From contig JAGZKI010000058.1 of the NCBI GenBank assembly GCA_018365265.1, positions 1-12,115 on the forward strand: a DNA stretch of 12,115 bases. The letters are read 5' to 3'. Below the pieces are notes generated by a model, which was given only the letters and a program-made list of their open reading frames with translations, did no database searches and was not told the origin of the DNA. Of this stretch, positions 6,492 to 12,115 are shown piece by piece. The stretch's first letter is position 1. Every line of letters starts with the position of its first letter. This DNA comes from Streptococcus parasanguinis. GTDB lineage: Bacteria; Bacillota; Bacilli; Lactobacillales; Streptococcaceae. A program made the translations under genes and the position numbers.

Positions 6492-6509
6492 TTGTGAAAT
6501 AATTAACAA
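6492..6509. promoter_or_regulatory. Rex operator over the adhE transcription start
   Basis: TTGTGAAATAATTAACAA matches TTGTGAA-N4-TTCACAA at 13 of 14 defined positions. It begins four bases after the -10 and covers the expected start point, the right place for repression. Rex is known to repress adhE in several Gram-positive bacteria and to release when NADH is high. Confidence 0.75.
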
Positions 6510-6603
6510 ATCGAAATTTCTTACACTATTCTTGAAAATTTCCGAAAACATGAAAAAGTTCTAGAAAAGGATAAGGGTTTCAAACATTGGAGGAAAGCAT
6601 CAA

Positions 6604-9255
6604 ATGGCTGATAAAAAAACTCTCTCACCTGAAGAAAAGAAACTCGCTGCTGAAAAACACGTAGACGAGTTGGTGCAAAAAGCGCTCGTGGCGCTTGAAG
6701 AAATGCGCAAATTGAACCAGGAGCAAGTGGACTACATTGTAGCGAAAGCATCTGTAGCTGCTCTTGACGCACACGGTGAGCTCGCTCTTCATGCTTATGA
6801 AGAAACTGGTCGTGGAGTCTTTGAAGACAAAGCAACCAAGAACTTGTTCGCTTGTGAACACGTTGTAAACAACATGCGTCACACCAAGACGGTTGGTGTC
6901 ATTTCAGAAGATGACGTCACTGGTTTGACCCTGATTGCTGAGCCAGTCGGAGTTGTCTGCGGGATCACTCCTACAACCAACCCTACTTCAACAGCAATCT
7001 TTAAAGCCTTGATTTCCTTGAAGACACGGAACCCTATCGTCTTTGCCTTCCACCCATCTGCTCAAGAATCATCTGCTCATGCGGCACGAATCGTACGCGA
7101 TGCAGCAATTGCAGCTGGAGCACCTGAGAACTGTGTGCAATGGATTACCCAACCTTCTATGGAAGCAACCAGTGCCCTTATGAACCATGAAGGAGTTGCG
7201 ACCATCCTTGCGACCGGTGGTAACGCCATGGTAAAAGCAGCTTATTCTTGTGGAAAACCAGCTCTTGGGGTAGGTGCCGGAAACGTTCCTGCTTACGTTG
7301 AAAAATCAGCCAATATCCGCCAAGCAGCACACGATATCGTCATGTCTAAATCATTTGACAATGGTATGGTCTGTGCGTCTGAACAAGCGGTTATCATCGA
7401 TAAAGAAATCTACGATGAGTTTGTTGAAGAATTCAAATCTTACCACACTTACTTTGTTAACAAAAAAGAAAAAGCCCTTCTTGAAGAGTTCTGCTTCGGC
7501 GTAAAAGCCAATAGCAAGAACTGTGCAGGTGCGAAATTGAATGCGGACATCGTTGGGAAACCAGCAGCATGGATCGCTGAACAAGCTGGCTTCTCTGTAC
7601 CAGAAGGAACCAATATCCTTGCGGCAGAATGTAAAGAAGTTGGCGAAAAAGAACCGTTGACTCGTGAAAAATTGTCACCAGTCATCGCTGTCTTGAAATC
7701 TGAAAGCCGTGAAGACGGAATTAACAAAGCACGCCAAATGGTTGAATTCAACGGTCTTGGTCACTCAGCTGCCATCCATACAGCAGACGAAGAATTGACC
7801 AAAGAATTTGGTAAAGCAGTTAAAGCCATTCGTGTGATCTGCAACTCTCCTTCGACTTTCGGTGGTATCGGGGATGTTTACAATGCCTTCTTGCCATCAT
7901 TGACACTTGGATGTGGTTCTTACGGACGCAACTCTGTTGGGGACAACGTTAGTGCCATCAACCTCTTGAATATCAAAAAAGTCGGACGCCGGAGAAATAA
8001 CATGCAATGGATGAAACTTCCTTCAAAAACATACTTTGAACGTGATTCAATTGAATACCTACAAAAATGTCGTGACGTTGAACGTGTCATGATCGTTACA
8101 GACCACGCTATGGTAGAGCTTGGTTTCCTTGATCGTATCATCGAACAGCTTGACCTTCGTCGCAACAAGGTAGTTTACCAAATCTTTGCAGACGTTGAAC
8201 CAGATCCAGATATCACAACTGTTGAACGTGGTACAGAGATCATGCGTGCCTTCAAACCAGATACTATCGTCGCTCTCGGCGGTGGATCTCCAATGGATGC
8301 GGCTAAAGTAATGTGGCTCTTCTATGAACAACCAGAAGTGGACTTCCGTGACCTTGTACAAAAATTCATGGATATCCGTAAACGTGCCTTCAAATTCCCA
8401 TTGCTTGGTAAGAAGACGAAATTCATCGCGATCCCAACTACATCTGGTACAGGATCTGAAGTAACTCCATTTGCCGTTATCTCTGATAAAGCAAACAACC
8501 GTAAATACCCAATCGCTGACTACTCATTGACACCAACAGTTGCCATCGTAGACCCTGCCTTGGTATTGACAGTTCCTGGATTTGTTGCGGCTGATACTGG
8601 TATGGACGTATTGACGCACGCGACTGAAGCTTACGTATCACAAATGGCTAGCGACTTCACAGATGGTCTTGCCCTTCAAGCTATTAAACTTGTCTTTGAA
8701 AACTTGGAAAGCTCAGTCAAGAATGCGGACTTCCATTCACGCGAAAAGATGCACAATGCGTCAACCATCGCAGGTATGGCCTTCGCCAATGCCTTCCTCG
8801 GTATTTCTCACTCAATGGCCCACAAGATCGGTGCGCAATTCCACACCATCCACGGACGGACCAATGCCATCTTGCTTCCATACGTTATCCGCTACAACGG
8901 TACACGCCCAGCTAAGACAGCTACATGGCCTAAGTACAACTACTACCGTGCAGATGAAAAATACCAAGATATCGCTCGTATGCTAGGACTTCCATGCTCT
9001 ACTCCAGAAGAAGCCGTTGAAGCTTACGCAAAAGCTGTATACGAACTCGGTGAACGCTGTGGTATCGAAATGAACTTCAAAGCACAAGGCATCGATGAAA
9101 AAGAATGGAAGAAACATTCTCGTGAATTGGCCTTCCTTGCTTATGAAGATCAATGTTCACCAGCTAACCCACGTCTTCCAATGGTAGACCATATGCAAGA
9201 AATCATCGAAGATGCTTACTATGGTTACAAGGAACGCCCAGGACGTCGTAAATAA
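6604..9255 (+). CDS. adhE: Bifunctional acetaldehyde-CoA/alcohol dehydrogenase AdhE
   Basis: AdhE turns acetyl-CoA into acetaldehyde and then ethanol, using two NADH, in the cytoplasm, usually as long spirosome filaments. The 883 residues equal the length known in streptococci. The N-terminal aldehyde dehydrogenase half (about 1-450) has the catalytic cysteine Cys257 in GMVCASEQ. A basic linker (KKVGRRRNN) leads to the iron-dependent alcohol dehydrogenase half, with the NAD-binding GGGSPMDAAK at 559-568 and expected iron ligands Asp668 and His672 (DVLTH) and His736 and His750. Nothing is broken. ATG 6604 has GGAGG at 6589-6593, ten bases upstream. It is a single-gene unit with its own promoter, candidate Rex and cre sites, and a strong terminator, so expression should follow redox state and sugar supply. 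Confidence 0.98.
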   Translation: MADKKTLSPEEKKLAAEKHVDELVQKALVALEEMRKLNQEQVDYIVAKASVAALDAHGELALHAYEETGRGVFEDKATKNLFACEHVVNNMRHTKTVGVISEDDVTGLTLIAEPVGVVCGITPTTNPTSTAIFKALISLKTRNPIVFAFHPSAQESSAHAARIVRDAAIAAGAPENCVQWITQPSMEATSALMNHEGVATILATGGNAMVKAAYSCGKPALGVGAGNVPAYVEKSANIRQAAHDIVMSKSFDNGMVCASEQAVIIDKEIYDEFVEEFKSYHTYFVNKKEKALLEEFCFGVKANSKNCAGAKLNADIVGKPAAWIAEQAGFSVPEGTNILAAECKEVGEKEPLTREKLSPVIAVLKSESREDGINKARQMVEFNGLGHSAAIHTADEELTKEFGKAVKAIRVICNSPSTFGGIGDVYNAFLPSLTLGCGSYGRNSVGDNVSAINLLNIKKVGRRRNNMQWMKLPSKTYFERDSIEYLQKCRDVERVMIVTDHAMVELGFLDRIIEQLDLRRNKVVYQIFADVEPDPDITTVERGTEIMRAFKPDTIVALGGGSPMDAAKVMWLFYEQPEVDFRDLVQKFMDIRKRAFKFPLLGKKTKFIAIPTTSGTGSEVTPFAVISDKANNRKYPIADYSLTPTVAIVDPALVLTVPGFVAADTGMDVLTHATEAYVSQMASDFTDGLALQAIKLVFENLESSVKNADFHSREKMHNASTIAGMAFANAFLGISHSMAHKIGAQFHTIHGRTNAILLPYVIRYNGTRPAKTATWPKYNYYRADEKYQDIARMLGLPCSTPEEAVEAYAKAVYELGERCGIEMNFKAQGIDEKEWKKHSRELAFLAYEDQCSPANPRLPMVDHMQEIIEDAYYGYKERPGRRK

Positions 9256-9288
9256 GACGCCAAGGAACAACTGATGTTTATCAGCCAT

Positions 9289-9315
9289 CCCTCGCTCAAA
9301 AGAGCGGGGGTTTTT
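9289..9315 (+). terminator. Intrinsic terminator after adhE
   Basis: CCCTCGCTC (9289-9297) pairs with GAGCGGGGG (9302-9310), one T-G pair, around an AAAA loop and followed by TTTTT. Outer arms GCCATC (9284-9289) and GATGGC (9316-9321) could extend the structure past the T-tract. Confidence 0.92.
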
Positions 9316-9564
9316 GATGGCCTTTTCAGGTTTCAATCGAAAAAAGGGAGCTGAGGGATTGCCTGTCTTTTTTTGCTTTTCAGACCTCCGAACCATTTTT
9401 TCATAAAAATTAGACTTTTTTTCAGAAATTGTGTTATTTTTATAGCATTACGGGCTAATTTATGATACCCTATAGTATGTGAATCTGCTTGTAGCTGAAG
9501 GGTTATGATCCTTTTTCAGTTATAGGAAATGAAAAAACAAATCCAAGAAAGGAGGCCATCTCAA
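9316..9564. other. Intergenic region between adhE and the three-gene operon
   Basis: No credible gene is seen. A second, weaker hairpin (CAGG 9327-9330 and CAATC 9334-9338 with GATTG 9357-9361 and CCTG 9362-9365) is followed by seven T at 9368-9374 and could be a backup terminator. The promoter of the next operon should lie at about 9420-9510; TATGAT (9461-9466) and TATAGT (9471-9476) are possible -10 elements, but neither has a good -35, so the true one is not resolved. No cre or Rex site was seen here. Confidence 0.5.
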
Positions 9565-10122
9565 ATGGAGTTAGAAGGTGACGTGCAAGGAAGACAAGAT
9601 CAGGCACAGAAAATTATTGAAATGCCCCAACGAGATCGGGAAACTTCCACTTCAGAAAATCAGCCATCATCTGCTTCGGTGGTCTCCATGTATGGGCAGG
9701 AAAAGCCAAGCATTTCTAGCCTCCATCAGCAACTAGCGAGTGCGTCTGGAACCCAGACCATTCAATTGCGGGAGGAATTGGTGCTGGCGGTAGCGCAGAA
9801 TGCTTCAGCGCAAGCGACGGTCTTTGAGGCCGAAGTCAAGGACAAGTTGGAAGAGGCTAAGGAGACGGTTTCCCATAAGGTCGCTGAGGTGTCACAAATG
9901 GCCCACAGCATGGCCCAATTTTTAACAGATGCAGAAGTGGAGCAACTATTAGGAGAGTTCTCTATGGATACTTGTTGGGACCAAGCGGTAGAGGCGGAGA
10001 ATCTCGCCCAAGCAAAGGCCTATTCCACTCGCTTGTCAGATTTGGCAGGTCAGCTGGAGGCTGCATCAGCTCAATTGGTGGACTTGGACAAGGGACAAGC
10101 GACGGCCTTTGATTTTTCATAA
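9565..10122 (+). CDS. Helix-rich acidic protein of unknown function, first of a three-gene operon
   Basis: This 185-residue soluble protein has no signal peptide or membrane segment. Residues 1 to about 55 are polar and probably disordered (Gln, Ser and Glu rich). From about 58 the sequence is Ala/Glu/Gln rich and predicted by eye to be helical, with coiled-coil-like stretches around KDKLEEAKETVSHKVAEV. There is a single Trp (DTCWDQ) near the middle of the helical part. ATG 9565 was chosen over an in-frame ATG at 9529 because AAAGGAGG (9548-9555) sits nine bases before it, whereas the earlier ATG would be translated through that site. I recognise no family. Together with its two neighbours it looks like a set of interacting helical proteins; a link to type VII secretion accessory proteins is only a guess. 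Confidence 0.85.
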   Translation: MELEGDVQGRQDQAQKIIEMPQRDRETSTSENQPSSASVVSMYGQEKPSISSLHQQLASASGTQTIQLREELVLAVAQNASAQATVFEAEVKDKLEEAKETVSHKVAEVSQMAHSMAQFLTDAEVEQLLGEFSMDTCWDQAVEAENLAQAKAYSTRLSDLAGQLEAASAQLVDLDKGQATAFDFS

Positions 10123-10135
10123 GTAGGAGAAAAAG

Positions 10136-10441
10136 ATGTTAGAGATCCTGGGAGAGGACAGAGAACGAATTGAGGAGCTCCATCGAGAGATTAAAAAGGA
10201 GCAAGAGCGGATTGCGATCAGAAGTTTGATTGCAACGCAGAAAGCCTTGATGATGTTGGAAGGGATGAGTTTGCAGGTAACCTTGGGCGGTCAATCCGAA
10301 AAGATGCGCTCTTTTGCTACAACGACCCTAGTTAGTGATTTGAAAGATGGATTTACAGGAGGAGCAGCGGACGCGGTAGAAACAGCACTGAAAGCAGTGA
10401 AGAAGCCGATTTTATTGAGTCCGATTAAAGGAGGTATGTGA
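10136..10441 (+). CDS. Small helical protein of unknown function, second of the three-gene operon
   Basis: This 101-residue protein has a highly charged N-terminal helix (residues 5-30, ERIEELHREIKKEQER), a more hydrophobic middle (ATQKALMMLEGMSLQ), and a Gly/Ala-containing C-terminal segment (GFTGGAADAVETALKAVKKP). There is no clear signal peptide. ATG 10136 has GGAG eight bases upstream and starts 13 bases after the previous stop. Its TGA at 10439-10441 overlaps the ATG of the next gene by one base, so the two are translationally coupled. No WXG motif is present. Function unknown. Confidence 0.85.
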   Translation: MLEILGEDRERIEELHREIKKEQERIAIRSLIATQKALMMLEGMSLQVTLGGQSEKMRSFATTTLVSDLKDGFTGGAADAVETALKAVKKPILLSPIKGGM

Positions 10442-10764
10442 TGTACCATTCAGGAAATAGTGAATTAGAACAACTAGAAGATCGACATTACCGCTTCAAC
10501 CAGAAACTTAGCGAGTTGGAGTGGGATTATGCGGATATGCGTATGGATGTCCGCCAACATACAGAAAATTTAGTAGACTGGTTGAGTGCCATTCATTTTC
10601 AAGCGCCAAGTGCGGAGGCTCAAAGTGGCTTGGAGCGTTTATTTGCCTTGCAAGAAGAATTTGAGGCAGAACTCAAGCGCTATGAAGAGCGTTTAGAAGA
10701 AGAACGCGAGCGCGAGCAGCAAGAGTACTATAAGCAGCGCCAACAATTAGAACAAGGTGATTGA
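10441..10764 (+). CDS. Small coiled-coil protein of unknown function, third of the three-gene operon
   Basis: This 107-residue protein is two charged helical segments joined by a short loop: residues 7-50 contain LEWDYADMR and DWLSAIHF, and about 62-105 form an almost uninterrupted Glu/Arg/Gln coiled coil. The start is ATG 10441, sharing one base with the stop of the previous gene; AAAGGAGG at 10427-10434 gives six-base spacing, while an in-frame GTG at 10438 would be only three away. The overall plan resembles the small helical DUF3958-type proteins found with LXG toxins of type VII secretion, but I see no diagnostic motif and no toxin gene nearby, so this is a weak suggestion. A strong terminator begins at its stop. 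Confidence 0.85.
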   Translation: MYHSGNSELEQLEDRHYRFNQKLSELEWDYADMRMDVRQHTENLVDWLSAIHFQAPSAEAQSGLERLFALQEEFEAELKRYEERLEEEREREQQEYYKQRQQLEQGD

Positions 10765-10799
10765 AACATTCCTCTGGTAGAGATAAGAGGAATGTTTTT
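10764..10799 (+). terminator. Intrinsic terminator of the three-gene operon
   Basis: AAACATTCCTCT (10764-10775) pairs perfectly with AGAGGAATGTTT (10786-10797) around a ten-base loop; the T-tract runs to 10799. It begins on the last base of the stop codon. Confidence 0.9.
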
Positions 10800-10838
10800 G
10801 TTTGCTCAAAAAACTTTTAAAAATGTGCTCATAAAATC

Positions 10839-10854
10839 TTGTAAGCGTTTACTT
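10839..10854 (+). promoter_or_regulatory. cre site over the -35 of the zinc alcohol dehydrogenase
   Basis: TTGTAAGCGTTTACTT matches WTGNAARCGNWWWCAW except for one base (T for A next to the end). It covers the whole -35 hexamer, so CcpA binding should block RNA polymerase when a preferred sugar is present. Confidence 0.8.
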
Positions 10855-10867
10855 AATATGTTATAAT
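10839..10867 (+). promoter_or_regulatory. Promoter of the zinc alcohol dehydrogenase
   Basis: TTGTAA (10839-10844) and TATAAT (10862-10867) are 17 bases apart, and the -10 carries the extended TGn (TGT 10859-10861). A start near 10874 leaves a leader of about 54 bases. Confidence 0.85.
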
Positions 10868-10875
10868 ATTCACAA
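10858..10875. promoter_or_regulatory. Possible Rex site over the -10 of the zinc alcohol dehydrogenase
   Basis: ATGTTATAATATTCACAA matches TTGTGAA-N4-TTCACAA at 11 of 14 defined positions, with a perfect right half (TTCACAA 10869-10875). The left half is poor and is also the -10, so the match may be chance. Confidence 0.3.
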
Positions 10876-10927
10876 AGAAACGAAAATAAAATGGTTTTGT
10901 CAAACCAACAAAGAAAAGGAGTCGCTT

Positions 10928-11980
10928 ATGAAAGCTGCAACTTATGTATCTGCAGGCAATCTGCAACTGCTTGATCAACCAAAACCAGTGATCAAAAATC
11001 CAACGGATGCCATTGTGCGTGTCTTGAAGACAACCATCTGTGGGACAGACCTTCACATCCTAGGAGGAGATGTTCCGGCTTGTAAAGAAGGCACGATTTT
11101 AGGTCACGAAGGAATCGGGATCGTCGAAGAAGTCGGTGATGCGGTGAATAACTTCAAGGTGGGCGACAAGGTCATTATCTCTTGTGTCACAGCTTGTAAC
11201 ACCTGCTATTACTGTAAACGTAGCCTGCCTTCTCACTGTGAAGATGGTGGTTGGATTTTGGGTCACTTGATCAACGGAATCCAAGCAGAGTATGTGCATA
11301 TTCCACATGCGGATGGCAGTCTTTATCATGCGCCTGAAACTGTGGATGACGAAGCCTTGGTCATGCTCTCAGACATTCTCCCAACATCTTATGAAATCGG
11401 GGTGCTTCCATCTCATGTAAAACCTGGGGACAATGTCTGTATCGTTGGAGCTGGTCCGATTGGCCTTGCGGCTCTTTTGACCGTTCAATTCTTCTCGCCA
11501 GCTACCATTATCATGGTAGACTTGTCTGAATCTCGTCTTGAAGCGGCTAAGAAATTTGGAGCTACTCATACCATCTGCTCCAGTGATATCGCTGAAATCA
11601 AGGCCTTTATCAATGAAGTGACTGAAGGCCGCGGTGTCGATATCTCCATGGAATGTGTGGGCTATCCTGCTACTTTTGATGTCTGCCAAAACGTCATCTC
11701 TGTCGGTGGTCATATTGCCAATGTCGGTGTTCACGGAAAACCAGTTAGCTTTAATTTGGATGAATTGTGGATCAAGAACATTACCCTCAACACCGGTCTT
11801 GTCAATGCTAATACCACTGAAATGTTGCTCAATGTCTTGAAATCAGGCAAGATCGATGCAACCAAGCTTATCACCCACCACTTCAAACTCTCAGAAGTTG
11901 AAAAAGCCTATGATGTCTTTAAACACGCGGGTGAAAACCATGCACTCAAGGTCATTATCGAAAATGATATCAGTGAATGA
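10928..11980 (+). CDS. Zinc-dependent medium-chain alcohol dehydrogenase
   Basis: This 350-residue cytoplasmic enzyme belongs to the zinc MDR superfamily and oxidises alcohols or reduces aldehydes or ketones with a nicotinamide cofactor. Expected catalytic zinc ligands are Cys38 (CGTD), His60 (GHE) and Asp149, the Cys-His-Asp pattern of secondary alcohol and threonine dehydrogenase-like members. The structural zinc site is Cys90, 93, 96 and 104 (C-x2-C-x2-C-x7-C). The Rossmann motif GAGPIG is at 174-179, and the acidic VDLSE at the end of the second strand suggests NAD(H). ATG 10928 has AAAGGAG at 10915-10921, six bases upstream. It forms a single-gene unit with a CcpA-type promoter. The exact substrate cannot be read from the sequence. 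Confidence 0.93.
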   Translation: MKAATYVSAGNLQLLDQPKPVIKNPTDAIVRVLKTTICGTDLHILGGDVPACKEGTILGHEGIGIVEEVGDAVNNFKVGDKVIISCVTACNTCYYCKRSLPSHCEDGGWILGHLINGIQAEYVHIPHADGSLYHAPETVDDEALVMLSDILPTSYEIGVLPSHVKPGDNVCIVGAGPIGLAALLTVQFFSPATIIMVDLSESRLEAAKKFGATHTICSSDIAEIKAFINEVTEGRGVDISMECVGYPATFDVCQNVISVGGHIANVGVHGKPVSFNLDELWIKNITLNTGLVNANTTEMLLNVLKSGKIDATKLITHHFKLSEVEKAYDVFKHAGENHALKVIIENDISE

Positions 11981-12016
11981 AGTGGCAACTAATATTTGTT
12001 CATAGTTTTTTTAGAC

Positions 12017-12042
12017 GAGGCTGGGACAAAAGTCCTAGCCTC
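12017..12042 (+). terminator. Hairpin after the zinc alcohol dehydrogenase, part of the repeat
   Basis: GAGGCTGGGAC (12017-12027) pairs with GTCCTAGCCTC (12032-12042) around AAAA, with one G-T pair. The following TCAATTATTTTT is T-rich but interrupted, so it is a fair terminator at best. It is also the left end of the dispersed repeat. Confidence 0.55.
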
Positions 12043-12115
12043 TCAATTATTTTTGGATTGTCGAGCAAGACGCAGTGGTTGAGTGGGCTCTACTACGCTG
12101 ATTTCATCAGCTTTT
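12017..12115. repeat. Left part of a dispersed palindromic repeat (truncated by the window edge)
   Basis: It starts with the hairpin at 12017-12042 and continues with CGCA (12071-12074) and GTTGAGTGGGCT (12078-12089), arms whose partners lie at 40-43 and 25-37 at the other end of the window. Bases 12094-12115 are identical to 1-22. The two ends are in the same orientation, so the window lies between two copies, or is closed by one. Confidence 0.7.

Noticed and set aside
10136..10764. WXG100/LXG type VII secretion substrates
   Set aside because: No WXG motif, no LXG toxin and no secretion ATPase in the window; only the small helical form is shared, so the link is kept as a weak hint.
1..12115. 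The identical ends might mean a 12 kb circular plasmid or phage
   Set aside because: The content is chromosomal (ruvB, adhE, oatA) and there is no replication, partition or mobilisation gene. The shared ends lie in an intergenic repeat, so dispersed copies or an assembly break explain them better.
1..12115. CRISPR arrays, tRNA or rRNA genes, complete insertion sequences
   Set aside because: No regularly spaced direct repeats, no cloverleaf or ribosomal sequence and no transposase reading frame were seen on either strand.

Overview
The window looks like chromosomal DNA of an oral Streptococcus (mitis/sanguinis/parasanguinis type). The reasons are the close match of RuvB to the 332-residue streptococcal protein, an 883-residue AdhE, an OatA-type acyltransferase whose catalytic residues sit where I remember them in S. 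pneumoniae, streptococcal-style extended -10 promoters (TGnTATAAT), and cre and Rex-type operators. The species cannot be fixed from the sequence alone.

Layout. (1) Bases 1-98 are the right part of a palindromic dispersed repeat. (2) Bases 109-1575, minus strand, hold a two-gene operon of related lipoproteins of unknown function; it reads more AT-rich than the rest and has repetitive linkers. (3) Bases 1671-1790 hold an orphan terminator and perhaps a small RNA. (4) Bases 1806-3377 hold ruvB, probably made from a leaderless mRNA, and a nucleotidyltransferase-family gene, ending in a terminator. (5) Bases 3459-6287 are a separate transcription unit: low-molecular-weight protein tyrosine phosphatase, a membrane-anchored MORN-repeat protein, and an OatA-like peptidoglycan O-acetyltransferase. 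(6) Bases 6297-9315 are adhE with a long control region: cre-like site, Rex-like operators, a good sigma-A promoter and a terminator. (7) Bases 9565-10799 are a tightly spaced three-gene operon of small, acidic, helix-rich proteins that I cannot assign. (8) Bases 10839-11980 are a zinc-dependent medium-chain alcohol dehydrogenase whose -35 is overlapped by a strong cre. (9) Bases 12017-12115 are the left part of the same kind of repeat as at the start; the last 22 bases equal the first 22.

How the parts may work together. adhE and the zinc alcohol dehydrogenase both carry operators for carbon catabolite control (CcpA/cre) and candidate sites for the NADH/NAD+ sensor Rex, which fits a mixed-acid/ethanol redox module. 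The phosphatase-MORN-OatA operon joins a signalling enzyme to a cell-wall modification enzyme. The least explained parts are the three-gene helical operon, the lipoprotein pair, the orphan terminator upstream of ruvB, and the palindromic repeat at both ends.
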